A DNA stretch of 64,000 bases from the NCBI RefSeq assembly GCF_017255295.1, contig NZ_JAFKDE010000002.1, positions 434,001 through 498,000 on the forward strand. The letters are read 5' to 3'. Positions 8,204 to 16,268 of this stretch are shown here, piece after piece. The stretch comes from Nitratireductor aquimarinus. Its GTDB lineage: Bacteria > Pseudomonadota > Alphaproteobacteria > Rhizobiales > Rhizobiaceae. The notes beneath the pieces are model-generated. The model had not been told where the DNA came from. It did not search any database and saw only the letters and a program-made list of their open reading frames with translations. Made by a program: the position numbers and the translations under genes. The first letter of the stretch is position 1, and each line of letters starts with the position of its first letter.

Positions 8204-8671
8204 ATGGCTGAAGCGCGTATCGACGGATATGACCGCAAGATATTAGCCCTCTTGCAGGTCGATGCCCGGCTCACCAACAATGACTTATCGGAACGGGTAA
8301 ACTTATCGCCCTCGCAATGCTCGCGCCGCCGGCAGCGACTGGAGGAGGAGGGCTATATTCGCGGCTATGCCGCGATGCTCGATCGTGACCGGCTGGGCTT
8401 TCCGCTGGTCAACATCATCACCGTAACACTCGCCACGCACAACCCCGACAATGCCCGCCGTTTCGGCGAATTGCTTGCGCGGTTGCCCGAAGTGCAGGAG
8501 GCGCACGCGCTGACCGGCGAGATGGACTACATATTGAAGGTCGTGACGCCCGACCTCAAATCGCTCTCCAATTTCGTCAATGGCGTGCTGTTGCCGCATG
8601 ACTCGGTGCAACATGTGAAAAGCGCCATTGTTCTGGAGACCCTGAAGGAAACCGGTGCGCTGCCGCTCTGA
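8204..8671 (+). CDS. Lrp/AsnC family transcriptional regulator
   Basis: The 155-residue protein has an N-terminal AsnC helix-turn-helix (DYDRKILALLQVD-like opening, then LTNNDLSERVNLSPSQCSRRR) and a C-terminal RAM effector domain (ALTGEMDYILKVV is the typical strand). It is divergent from hppD and probably senses an aromatic amino acid or its keto acid to control hppD; this follows from position only. I start at the ATG at 8204 because GGAGGAGA sits just upstream, rather than at the upstream in-frame codon at 8141. Confidence 0.88.
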   Translation: MAEARIDGYDRKILALLQVDARLTNNDLSERVNLSPSQCSRRRQRLEEEGYIRGYAAMLDRDRLGFPLVNIITVTLATHNPDNARRFGELLARLPEVQEAHALTGEMDYILKVVTPDLKSLSNFVNGVLLPHDSVQHVKSAIVLETLKETGALPL

Positions 8672-8887
8672 AAGCGCTTTGCGTTACGAATCTTGTGAGA
8701 TTTTCCTCTTTATTGTTACATAATTTCCACTAAAGTCACGGCTGGACGGAGGGCGCGTTTCCAGAGGATACTTGGCGTGACGGCCACCCCGCGAAGAAAG
8801 GGAGTTCTTCGGGCGGAGACGCATCAGCCGTAAACAACGATACGAAGCGTTCGCTGGCGCTTTGACCATGCAATCGGGAGGAGAAGC

Positions 8888-9937
8888 ATGAAATCATTTT
8901 CCGTGAGAAAATTAGCCCTTGCGGCTGCCGTAGCGGCAAGCGGGCTCGTGGGCGCTTCGGTGGCCTCGTTCGCGCAGGAGGTGACGCTGAGGCTGCACCA
9001 GTTCCTGCCGCCGCAGGCGAATGTGCCGAAACTGGTGCTCGACCCGTGGGCCGACAAGGTGGAGAAGGATTCGGGCGGGCGCATCAAGATCGAGCGTTAT
9101 CCCGCCATGCAGCTCGGCGGCACGCCGCCGCAGCTTTACGATCAGGCGCGCGACGGCATCGTTGATATCGTCTGGACGCTGCCGGGCTCCACGCCGGGCC
9201 GCTTCCCCTCCACGGAAGTGTTCGAACTGCCCTTCATGATGACCAATGCCGAGGCGACCTCGCGCGCCTATTGGGATCTGTACGAAAAATACATGAAGGA
9301 CACGGAATTCAAGGACACGCATGTGCTGGGTGTCTGGGTTCACGGTCCGGGCATGCTGCACTCCAAGGCGCCGATCGAGAAGCTCGACGATCTGAAGGGC
9401 ATGAAGATCCGTGCCCCCACGCGCATCATCAACTCGCTTCTTGGCCAGCTGGGCGCGACGCCCGTGGGCATGCCGGTGCCGCAGATCACGGAATCGCTCT
9501 CCAAGGGCGTGATCGATGGCTGCGTCATTCCCTGGGAAGTGACGCCGGCGCTCAAGGTGCCCGAGCTCGTTTCCAACCACACGGAATTTGGCGGCGATCA
9601 GGCGCTCTATACGACGACCTTCGTTCTGGCGATGAACAAGGCGAAGTATAACAGCCTGCCCGACGACCTGAAAAAGGTGATCGACGACAATTCCGGTCAG
9701 GAATTTGCAGCCTTTGCCGGCAGCACGCAGGCAGGGGCCGATGGTCCGAGCCGCCAGATCGCGGTGGATCGCGGCAACAACATCATCCAGATCAGCGCCG
9801 AGGACACCGAAACCTGGAAGAAGGCCGCCGAGCCGGTCTATGCCCAGTGGGTTGAGGAAATGAAGGAGAAGGGCATCGACGGTCAGAAGCTGATCGATGA
9901 AGCCCGCGCCCTGATCGACCAGTACACCGGTCAGTAA
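8888..9937 (+). CDS. dctP: TRAP transporter solute-binding protein, DctP family
   Basis: The 349-residue periplasmic protein has a cleavable signal peptide (basic KSFSVRK, hydrophobic core, ASFAQE cleavage region). The DctP fold is recognisable from LDDLKGMKIRAPTR, with the Arg that salt-bridges a substrate carboxylate, and from GCVIPWEV. It should deliver an organic acid to the QM permease encoded after a 347-base leader. GGGAGGAGAAGC precedes the ATG. It lies beside the tyrosine genes, so an aromatic or keto-acid ligand is possible, but nothing in the sequence fixes this. A terminator-like hairpin right after the stop suggests it is made in excess over the permease. Confidence 0.92.
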   Translation: MKSFSVRKLALAAAVAASGLVGASVASFAQEVTLRLHQFLPPQANVPKLVLDPWADKVEKDSGGRIKIERYPAMQLGGTPPQLYDQARDGIVDIVWTLPGSTPGRFPSTEVFELPFMMTNAEATSRAYWDLYEKYMKDTEFKDTHVLGVWVHGPGMLHSKAPIEKLDDLKGMKIRAPTRIINSLLGQLGATPVGMPVPQITESLSKGVIDGCVIPWEVTPALKVPELVSNHTEFGGDQALYTTTFVLAMNKAKYNSLPDDLKKVIDDNSGQEFAAFAGSTQAGADGPSRQIAVDRGNNIIQISAEDTETWKKAAEPVYAQWVEEMKEKGIDGQKLIDEARALIDQYTGQ

Positions 9938-9959
9938 GGCCCTGAGGCCATGAAACCGA

Positions 9960-9987
9960 GGCGGGCCCCTGCGGTCCGCCCCTTTTT
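9960..9987 (+). terminator. Intra-operon terminator or attenuator after dctP
   Basis: GGCGGGCC (9960-9967) pairs with GGTCCGCC (9973-9980), with one G-U pair, and is followed by CCTTTTTC. Placed between P and Q genes, it would lower permease expression relative to the binding protein. Confidence 0.7.
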
Positions 9988-10133
9988 CTGAACGGTCTCG
10001 CCGCTTCGGCAAGGGCGAGACGATCCGATCTTTCAACTTTGCATCGGTCCGGTGGGAACCGGCGGGCTCCGGCTCCGCAGGCGTTCGGGCGCTTGCGTGG
10101 GAAGAAGTGGCTGGCTAACGTCATCGGACCCTG

Positions 10134-10179
10134 CCGAAAAGGTACAAGGCTGAAAAGGTGCAAGCCGAAAAGGTACAAG
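10134..10179. repeat. 15-base repeat, three copies
   Basis: CCGAAAAGGTACAAG (10134-10148), CTGAAAAGGTGCAAG (10150-10164) and CCGAAAAGGTACAAG (10165-10179) form a near-perfect array in the dctP-dctQ leader. Confidence 0.85.
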
Positions 10180-10200
10180 AATGAGTGGGAACGCCATGGG

Positions 10201-10260
10201 AAGGCACGCGGGACTGGACGTGCGAAGGCACGCGGGACTGGACGTGCGACGGCACGCGGG
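10201..10260. repeat. 24-base tandem repeat, two exact copies plus a partial
   Basis: The unit starts AAGGCACGCGGGACTGG and ends ACGTGCG. Copies are at 10201-10224 and 10225-10248, and a diverged half copy begins ACGGCACGCGGGA at 10249. It lies just before the dctQ start. Confidence 0.85.
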
Positions 10261-10284
10261 ACGGCACGGGAGACGGGAAGGCGC

Positions 10285-10815
10285 ATGAGACTATCGAGCA
10301 TCATTGTCTGGCTGGCCAGGACAATGGCCATTCTGGGCGGGATCGTTCTGGTGGCGGTGATCGTCATGACGGTCGCCAGCATTACCGGCCGCGCGCTGGT
10401 GCGCTTCGGGCTCGGCCCCGTGCCGGGCGATTTTGAACTGGTGCAGGCCGGCGTCGGCTTTGCCGTCTTTGCCTTTCTGCCCTGGTGCCAGCTCAATCGC
10501 GGTCATGCCACGGTGGACATTTTCACCGCTTTCCTGCCGGGCAGCGTGAACCATGTGATCGATCTGGTGACGGAGATCATCATGACGCTGTTTCTGGTGC
10601 TGATCGCCCGCCAGCTCTATTACGGCATGATCGACAAGCTGAGCTACAGCGAAACCACCTTCATTCTGCAGTTCCCCCTGTGGTGGCCCTATGCGGCCTG
10701 CCTGGTGGCGGCTGTCATCGCGGTGATCGTGTCGATCTACATGGTCTTCGTCCGCTATCGTGAATTCAGGGCCGGAACGCCGACGCCGGGGCTTGGGCAG
10801 GGGAGTGTCCATTGA
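10285..10815 (+). CDS. dctQ: TRAP transporter small permease, DctQ family
   Basis: The 176-residue membrane protein has the four-helix DctQ pattern: helix 1 around AILGGIVLVAVIVMTVASI, helix 2 around VGFAVFAFLPW with the conserved PWCQLNRGHATVD, helix 3 around IDLVTEIIMTLFLVLIA and helix 4 around YAACLVAAVIAVIVSIYM. I chose the ATG at 10285 because it puts helix 1 near the N-terminus and has a ribosome site; the same frame continues upstream through repeats. It overlaps dctM (TTGA). Confidence 0.88.
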   Translation: MRLSSIIVWLARTMAILGGIVLVAVIVMTVASITGRALVRFGLGPVPGDFELVQAGVGFAVFAFLPWCQLNRGHATVDIFTAFLPGSVNHVIDLVTEIIMTLFLVLIARQLYYGMIDKLSYSETTFILQFPLWWPYAACLVAAVIAVIVSIYMVFVRYREFRAGTPTPGLGQGSVH

Positions 10816-12134
10816 CCAATCTTGAAATCGGGCTCTGGTCCTTTCCGTTACTGCTGCTTCTGATCTTCCTGCGTCTGCCCATCGGTCTCGCCATGCTTCT
10901 GTGCGGGCTCGGCGGCAGCTGGATTGTGTTCGGCAATGTCACGCCGGTGCTCGCCAAGCTGAAGAACGAGACCTATTCGACCTTTTCCGGCTATTCGCTT
11001 TCCATCATTCCGCTGTTCCTGCTGATGGGGCAGTTTGCAACGCTGGGCGGCATGTCGCGGGCGCTGTTCAAGGCGGCTGAAACATGGATGGGCCACCGGC
11101 GCGGTGGTGTGGCCATGGCGGCGGTGGGCGCATGCGCCGGCTTTGGCGCGATCTGCGGCTCGTCGCTGGCGACGGCGGCGACGATGAGCCAGGTGGCGCT
11201 GCCGGAGCTGCGGCGCTACGGCTATTCGGGCGCGCTCGCCACGGGCACGCTGGCGGCCGGCGGCACGCTCGGCATTCTTATCCCGCCATCGGTGATCCTC
11301 GTCATCTATGCGATCCTGACCGAGCAGAACATCGCGAAACTGTTCGTTGCGGCCCTCGTGCCGGGCGTTCTGGCTGCTGTCGGGTACATGCTCGCCATCT
11401 CGATCTATGTGCGGCTCTGGCCCGACTCCGCTGGCACGCGCGAGCGTGCGCCCTATTCGGAGCGGATGCGGGCGCTTCTCGATGTCTGGCCGGTGCTGAT
11501 CGTGTTTCTGGCGGTTGTGGGCGGCATCTATCTGGGTGTCTTCACGCCGACGGAAGGCGCTGCGGTGGGGGCGGCGGGCACGGGCCTGATCGCGCTCATC
11601 AATGGCGGGCTGACACGCGAAACCTTCGTGGAATCAATCCTTGCGACGGCAACCGCCACGGCGATGATTTTCTTCATCGTTCTGGGGGCCGGGTTCTACA
11701 ATTCGTTCCTGGCGCTGGCTCAGGTGCCGCAGCAGATGGCGGCGTTTGTGAGCGAGCAGGGCTACAGCCCCTGGATGGTGCTGACGCTGATCCTGCTGCT
11801 TTATCTCGTGTTCGGCTGCGTGATGGACTCGCTGTCCATGATCCTGCTGACCATTCCGATCTTCTTCCCGATCGTCACGGTTCTGGATTTCGGGCTGGGC
11901 GCGGAAGAATTCGCGATCTGGTTCGGCATTCTGGTGCTGATCGTCGTGGAGGTGGGGCTGATAACGCCGCCCGTGGGCATGAACCTGTTCGTGTTGAACT
12001 CGATGGCCAAAGACACGCCGATCTCGGCGACTTATCGCGGTGTTCTGCCCTTCGTGATGAGCGATATTCTGCGGGTGGCGCTTTTGACGCTGTTCCCGGC
12101 GATATCGCTGTTCATGTTGCGCTGGCTTTATTGA
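10812..12134 (+). CDS. dctM: TRAP transporter large permease, DctM family
   Basis: The 440-residue protein has about twelve membrane segments and the DctM signatures SGYSLSIIPLFLLMG near the N-terminus, GFGAICGSSLATAATM and LITPPVGMNLFV. It is the ion-coupled translocating subunit working with DctQ and the DctP protein. The start is TTG at 10812, overlapping the dctQ stop in TTGA, so translation is coupled. A strong bidirectional terminator follows seven bases after the stop. Confidence 0.93.
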   Translation: MTNLEIGLWSFPLLLLLIFLRLPIGLAMLLCGLGGSWIVFGNVTPVLAKLKNETYSTFSGYSLSIIPLFLLMGQFATLGGMSRALFKAAETWMGHRRGGVAMAAVGACAGFGAICGSSLATAATMSQVALPELRRYGYSGALATGTLAAGGTLGILIPPSVILVIYAILTEQNIAKLFVAALVPGVLAAVGYMLAISIYVRLWPDSAGTRERAPYSERMRALLDVWPVLIVFLAVVGGIYLGVFTPTEGAAVGAAGTGLIALINGGLTRETFVESILATATATAMIFFIVLGAGFYNSFLALAQVPQQMAAFVSEQGYSPWMVLTLILLLYLVFGCVMDSLSMILLTIPIFFPIVTVLDFGLGAEEFAIWFGILVLIVVEVGLITPPVGMNLFVLNSMAKDTPISATYRGVLPFVMSDILRVALLTLFPAISLFMLRWLY

Positions 12135-12140
12135 GGACAC

Positions 12141-12178
12141 AAAAAAAAGCGGGGCCGGAAATCGGCCCCGCTTTTTTT
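12141..12178. terminator. Bidirectional rho-independent terminator
   Basis: The sequence AAGCGGGGCCG, GAAAT, CGGCCCCGCTT flanked by A and T tracts forms a long GC-rich hairpin between the convergent dctM and TIGR01244 genes. It can serve both strands. Confidence 0.9.
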
Positions 12179-12207
12179 AGCGATCAATCACGTCCGGGCG
12201 GTGCTTC

Positions 12208-12546
12208 TTAAAGACCGCGTTCCTTGATGATGCCGTAGAGATTTGCCGAGCGCGCGCCGCTGCGGCAATAGGCGAAAACCGGGCCGGGAAGCTCTTTCAG
12301 AGCCGCTGCCATGTCGGTCACGTCGTCCATTGTCATGGCGCCGGAAACCACCGGCACATGGCGGAAGGAGAGCCCCGCCTCTTCTGCAGCGCGGGCGATG
12401 CTCTCGACTGCGGGCTGGCCTGCTTCCTCGCCCTCGGGGCGGTTGCAGATGATGCTCTTGAAACCGGCTGCCTTCACGGTCGCGATGTCTTCCGCCGTGA
12501 TCTGCGCGGCGACGGCGTACTCTTCTGAAATCTGACGAATGTCCAT
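12208..12546 (-). CDS. TIGR01244 family phosphatase-like protein (Blh N-terminal type)
   Basis: The 112-residue protein is a stand-alone DUF442 domain with the dual-specificity-phosphatase-like fold. Characteristic stretches are FKSIICNRPEGE and the cysteine loop FAYCRSGARSANL. In other bacteria the domain is fused to an MBL persulfide dioxygenase-like part (Blh) involved in sulfide handling; here it is alone. Whether it acts as a phosphatase or a sulfur transferase is not settled by sequence. The ATG at 12546 starts a typical MDIRQI opening. It is convergent with dctM, and its neighbour fadJ lies 53 bases away on the upstream side on the same strand. Confidence 0.85.
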   Translation of the reverse strand: MDIRQISEEYAVAAQITAEDIATVKAAGFKSIICNRPEGEEAGQPAVESIARAAEEAGLSFRHVPVVSGAMTMDDVTDMAAALKELPGPVFAYCRSGARSANLYGIIKERGL

Positions 12547-12599
12547 ACTGTCTCGTTCCGCTGTTTCGTTTGGCGTCGAATATAGGGTGCGACCCCGCC

Positions 12600-14672
12600 T
12601 TATGCGAGGTCGGCAAAGCCTCCGCCGGTCAATGCAAGCTGGCGAAGCAGCGGCGCAGGCTCAAAGAGCGGGTTGCCGGTCTTCTGATGCCAATGCTCCA
12701 GCCGTTCGACGATTGTCTTGATGCCGAAGCGCTCGGCCCAGAACATCGGTCCGCCCTTGGCGACCGGGAAGCCGTAGCCATTGACCCACACCACGTCGAT
12801 GTCGGAGGCGCGGGCGGCAATGCGCTCCTCAAGGATCTTCGCACCCTCGTTGATCATCGGGTAAAGTGTGCGCTCGGTGATCTCGTCCGCGCTGATCTCG
12901 CGCCGTTCGACGCCGAGTTCCGCAGCCTTCTTCTCGATGAGCTCCTGAACGAAGGGGTCAGGCTTGGGTGTGCGGGAGCCTTCCTCATAGAGATAGAAGC
13001 CGCGTCCGGCCTTCTGGCCGAAATGGCCCGCTTCGCACAGCGTGTCGGCGATGGGGGCGGTGAGACCGAGCGACTGGCGGTGCTTCCAGCTGATGTCGAG
13101 GCCGGCAAGGTCGACCATCTGGAACGGCCCCATGGGCCAGCCGAAATCGGTGAACACGCGATCGACCTGCTCGGGCGTTGCGCCGGAGAGGAGAAGGTCT
13201 TCGTTCTGCTCGCGCCGGGCGGCAAGCATGCGGTTTCCGACGAAGCCATTGCACACGCCGACCACGACCGGAACCTTGCCGATTTTACGGGCAAGGGTCA
13301 GCGCGGTCTTGATGACTTCCGGTGCGGTCTCGTCGCCGCGCACGATCTCCAGAAGCTTCATGACGTGGGCGGGCGAGAAGAAGTGAAGGCCGACCACATC
13401 CTGCGGACGCTTCGTGGTGGCCGCGATCTCGTTGACGTCGAGATAGGAGGTGTTGGAGGCGAGGATCGCGCCGGGCTTCAGCACGCTGTCGAGCGCGGTG
13501 AAGACCTGACGCTTCACGCCCATGTCCTCGAACACGGCTTCGATGACGATGTCGCAGTCGGAAAGGTCTGCATAATCGGTGGTGCCGGAGATGCGCGCGA
13601 TCCGCGCTTCCTTCTCTTCAGGCGCGATGGAGCCGCGCTTGACCGACCCGGCATAGGTTTTCTCGACATGGGCGAGACCGCGCGCAATGGCGTCCTCGTT
13701 CATCTCCAGAATGGTGACGGGAATGCCGCCATTGGCCAGCGCCATGGCGATGCCCGCACCCATCGTGCCTGCACCGATGACGCCCGCGCGGGCGATCTTG
13801 CGCGCCTCGGTCTCGCGACCGACGCCGGGCACTTTGGTGGCTTCGCGGGTGGCGAAGAAGAGATGGCGCTGGGCGGCGGATTCGGCGCTGTCGCGGCGCT
13901 CCAGAAAGAGTTCGCGCTCGCGGTCGAGTGCTGCGTCGAACTCCATGGTGATGGCGTTGCGGACGGCTTCGGCCGCCGTGTGCGGGGCGGTGAGGCCGCG
14001 CGCCTTCTTCGTGACCGCCTTGACCGCTTCGTCAAAGGCGGCGAGGTCGACGGCGAGCTTTTCGGCGCGTGCGCGGATGTGGGGGTGTGCGTTGCCGGAG
14101 GCCGCCTTCTCGCGGGCGAATGCGATGGCTTCTGCAAGCAGATCGGTTTCGGCCAGCCGGTCGACCGCGCCAAGCCGCACCGCTTCGTCCATGCCGATGG
14201 GCTTGCCGGAGACGATCATCTTCAGCGCCGCTTCGGGGCCGACCAGGCGCGGCAGGCGCACCGTGCCGCCGGCGCCCGGGATGAGACCCAGATTGACTTC
14301 GGGAAGGCCGATCATGGCGCTCTTGTCGGCTACTCGGTAGTGGCAGCCGAGCGCCAGTTCGAGACCGCCGCCAAGCGCGGTGCCGTGGATGGCGGCCACG
14401 GTGGGCTTGTCGATGCTTTCGAGCATGGCGATCAGGTCGGGAAGGCTCGGCTCCTTCGGTGGCTTGCCGAATTCGGAAATGTCGGCTCCGGCGATGAAGG
14501 TGCGGCCTGCGCAGGTGATGACGATGGCCTGAACGGCGTCATCGGCTTTTGCCTGCTGCAGCGCTTCGAAGAGCGGCGCGCGCAGCGCATGGCCGAGCGC
14601 GTTGACCGGGGGATTGTCCAGAGTGAGGACGGCGATGCCATCGTCCCGGGTGATCTTTACGGTGTCGCTCAT
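12600..14672 (-). CDS. Bifunctional enoyl-CoA hydratase / 3-hydroxyacyl-CoA dehydrogenase (FadJ type)
   Basis: The 690-residue protein joins a crotonase domain (about 1-190) to a 3-hydroxyacyl-CoA dehydrogenase (about 290-670). The crotonase part has FIAGADISEF, HGTALGGGLELAL and the catalytic-Glu region GLPEVNLGLIPGAGGT. The dehydrogenase part has the NAD motif GVIGAGTMGAGIA, ASNTSYLDVNEIA, and HFFSPAHVMKLLEIV with the catalytic His. It carries out the hydration and oxidation steps of beta-oxidation. No thiolase or acyl-CoA dehydrogenase lies beside it, so it may serve fatty or aromatic acyl-CoA breakdown more generally. Confidence 0.93.
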   Translation of the reverse strand: MSDTVKITRDDGIAVLTLDNPPVNALGHALRAPLFEALQQAKADDAVQAIVITCAGRTFIAGADISEFGKPPKEPSLPDLIAMLESIDKPTVAAIHGTALGGGLELALGCHYRVADKSAMIGLPEVNLGLIPGAGGTVRLPRLVGPEAALKMIVSGKPIGMDEAVRLGAVDRLAETDLLAEAIAFAREKAASGNAHPHIRARAEKLAVDLAAFDEAVKAVTKKARGLTAPHTAAEAVRNAITMEFDAALDRERELFLERRDSAESAAQRHLFFATREATKVPGVGRETEARKIARAGVIGAGTMGAGIAMALANGGIPVTILEMNEDAIARGLAHVEKTYAGSVKRGSIAPEEKEARIARISGTTDYADLSDCDIVIEAVFEDMGVKRQVFTALDSVLKPGAILASNTSYLDVNEIAATTKRPQDVVGLHFFSPAHVMKLLEIVRGDETAPEVIKTALTLARKIGKVPVVVGVCNGFVGNRMLAARREQNEDLLLSGATPEQVDRVFTDFGWPMGPFQMVDLAGLDISWKHRQSLGLTAPIADTLCEAGHFGQKAGRGFYLYEEGSRTPKPDPFVQELIEKKAAELGVERREISADEITERTLYPMINEGAKILEERIAARASDIDVVWVNGYGFPVAKGGPMFWAERFGIKTIVERLEHWHQKTGNPLFEPAPLLRQLALTGGGFADLA

Positions 14673-14757
14673 TCAAAGTCCTCTCGTCATCTGAAGTGAC
14701 CAGTTTGCCGTGCGGCGTGGGCAAATGCAGCGCGGCATATCGCCCGTTGGGAAATGT

Positions 14758-15555
14758 TCAGGCATCGGGCGCGGTGCTGCGCAGGAAGTCTGCAATGAGT
14801 GCGGCCGTTTTCTCGGGCTGCTCGATGCAGGGCAGGTGACCGGCGTCTTTCACGATCTCGAACCGTGCGCCTTCGATGAGCCCGGCAAGCGTGCGCACCA
14901 GATCGGGCGGGGTCGAGCCATCGTGATCGCCGACGATGCACAGGGTGGGCAGTTTCAGGGTGGCTGTCGATCCCGTCAGGTCGGCGTCGCGCAGGGCAAA
15001 GCCGGTGCCGGCATAACCGTCGACCGTGGTGCGGGTGAGCATCGCGGTGTAGCCGATGAAATCGGCGTTCTCCGGCGAGCGGAAGGCGGGCGTGAACCAG
15101 CGTTCGAGGATGCCGTCCGAGATGGCGGCAATGCCTTTCGTGTTCACCGCCTCAATGCGGTTGTTCCAGAGGTCGTCATTGCCGATTCTGTGGGCGGTGT
15201 CGCAGAGCACAAGGCGCGACACGCGATGCGGATGCCAGGTGGCGAGGCCCTGGGCGATCATGCCGCCGACCGAAAGGCCGATAATGGTCGCGCCGGAAAT
15301 ATCGAGATGGTCGAGCAGGGCGGCCAGATCATCGACGTGATCGGCAAGCGCATAGGGCTGCGGCGTGGCCTCAGAAAGGCCATGGCCGCGCTTGTCATAG
15401 AGGACGATGCGGTAGTCGGCTTCGAGCCGCGCGACGACGCCATCCCAGATGCGGAAATCTGTTCCCAGCGAGTTGGAAAAGACCAGAACAGGCTTGCCTG
15501 CCGTTCCCCTGACCTCGTGATGAATGACGACGCCGTTTACCCGCACAAAGCGCAT
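14758..15555 (-). CDS. Alpha/beta hydrolase, 3-oxoadipate enol-lactonase-like
   Basis: The 265-residue alpha/beta hydrolase resembles PcaD. It has the opening NGVVIHHEVRG, LVFSNSLGTDFRIWD, the nucleophile elbow GLSVGGMIAQGLA and the late catalytic His in DAGHLPCIEQPE. PcaD hydrolyses beta-ketoadipate enol-lactone to 3-oxoadipate in the protocatechuate branch. No other pca genes are nearby, so the exact substrate is less certain than the fold. I start at the ATG at 15555, which follows GGGAGGAGAGTAT, although the frame is open upstream to 15684. Confidence 0.82.
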   Translation of the reverse strand: MRFVRVNGVVIHHEVRGTAGKPVLVFSNSLGTDFRIWDGVVARLEADYRIVLYDKRGHGLSEATPQPYALADHVDDLAALLDHLDISGATIIGLSVGGMIAQGLATWHPHRVSRLVLCDTAHRIGNDDLWNNRIEAVNTKGIAAISDGILERWFTPAFRSPENADFIGYTAMLTRTTVDGYAGTGFALRDADLTGSTATLKLPTLCIVGDHDGSTPPDLVRTLAGLIEGARFEIVKDAGHLPCIEQPEKTAALIADFLRSTAPDA

Positions 15556-15657
15556 ATACTCTCCTCCCATGGTTTGCCGTAAGGCGGCTTCTGTATGGGA
15601 GAAGGGCGCGGCGTCGTCAATGATCGGAAGATCGAAACGCTTTAGCTTCTGATCCCA

Positions 15658-15720
15658 GAGCGCCGTGCGTCCATTCGGACGCACAAAGGACGCTTCAACC
15701 CATTGAAAGCACGATGCGTT
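15658..15720. repeat. Dispersed intergenic repeat, copy 2
   Basis: GAGCGCCGTGCGTCC, ATTC, GGACGCA and AAAGGACGCT match the block at 1127-1190, followed in both by a looser tail. It fills the gap between the osmC stop and the PcaD-like gene and runs up to the osmC stop codon. Confidence 0.75.
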
Positions 15721-16132
15721 AGCCGGCCATCGTCATTTCGACGGGACCGTTCAGCGAGTTGGAAACGGTGCAGCGGGCCTTGGCGCGCTTGATGAGCTCT
15801 TCGCACTGCGCCTCGTCGGGCATGGTGTCGAGCGAGACGGTGGCGGCGTAGCTGCCGATACGGTCGGGCAGATCCTCGGCCTTCTTGCCGCTCACTTCCA
15901 CGGAAACCGTGCCGACCTCGATCTTCATTTCCTGGGCAGCGTGGTGGAAGGAGAGCGCAAGGCATGCGCCGAGCGCGGAGATCATGAAGTCCACCGGCGT
16001 TCCGGCCTCTTCCGTGGAGGGCGAGGTGATGGCGACATTCTGCTTCGGCGCGGTGTCGACATTGATGACCTTGCCAGGGCCGATGGCCGTGGTGAAGGGA
16101 CCGTAGGTTTTCGCTTTGATGCGGATCGCCAT
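15719..16132 (-). CDS. OsmC/Ohr family peroxiredoxin-like protein
   Basis: The 137-residue OsmC-fold protein carries the two redox cysteines: one in SALGACLALSFHHAAQ and one in KARCTVSNSLN. Such proteins reduce organic hydroperoxides using a dithiol reductant. The OsmC subfamily rather than classic Ohr is suggested by the GKVINVDTAPKQN opening. Length fits the family (about 140). The stop codon touches the dispersed repeat, and the BKACE gene lies upstream on the same strand across a 120-base gap containing a hairpin and a tandem duplication, so co-transcription is doubtful. Confidence 0.87.
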   Translation of the reverse strand: MAIRIKAKTYGPFTTAIGPGKVINVDTAPKQNVAITSPSTEEAGTPVDFMISALGACLALSFHHAAQEMKIEVGTVSVEVSGKKAEDLPDRIGSYAATVSLDTMPDEAQCEELIKRAKARCTVSNSLNGPVEMTMAG

Positions 16133-16162
16133 GTTTAGAGACTCCAGAAAGGCAATTCAGAC

Positions 16163-16268
16163 GCGCCACATGTAATGGCGCGCCTGTCCCGCGTCCACCG
16201 GAGAAGAGGCGAAGCCCCGGCGACCGATTGCCGACGGAGAAGAGGCGAAGCCTCAGCGGCCAATTGCC
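16163..16268. repeat. Hairpin plus 33-base imperfect duplication at the BKACE 3' end
   Basis: The hairpin CGCGCCA/TGGCGCG (16162-16168 with 16176-16182) lies downstream of the BKACE stop. Two 33-base units starting GGAGAAGAGGCGAAGCC (16200-16232 and 16236-16268, period 36) follow; the second covers the last codons and stop of the BKACE gene, so the gene's end has been duplicated into the spacer. Confidence 0.75.

Larger units (their letters stand above)
9938..10284 (+). other. Structured, repeat-rich leader between dctP and dctQ
   Basis: The 347 bases between the solute-binding and permease genes contain, in order, a terminator-like hairpin (9960-9987), a second hairpin GTCTCGCC/GGCGAGAC (9995-10002 with 10014-10021), three 15-base repeats and two exact 24-base repeats. 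The dctQ frame is open through most of this stretch, but it would encode a highly basic, repetitive N-terminus unlike DctQ proteins, so I treat it as untranslated leader. ATG 10285 has GGGAAGGCGC upstream. Confidence 0.7.

Noticed and set aside
10134-10260. CRISPR-like appearance of repeats near 10.2 kb
   Set aside because: Units are adjacent with no unique spacers and no cas genes are present; they are plain tandem repeats.
10185-10436. An 83-codon frame through the 24-base repeats with GTRDWTC units
   Set aside because: It starts at GTG without a ribosome site and runs into the dctQ coding region out of frame; it is probably only a by-product of the repeats.
12570-14699. A 709-codon open frame on the plus strand opposite the FadJ-type gene
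   Set aside because: It is the antisense shadow of a high-GC gene with full family motifs; its own translation has no recognisable domain.
14758-15555. Full beta-ketoadipate pathway
   Set aside because: Only a PcaD-like hydrolase is present; no pcaB, pcaC, pcaGH or pcaIJ genes are in the window.
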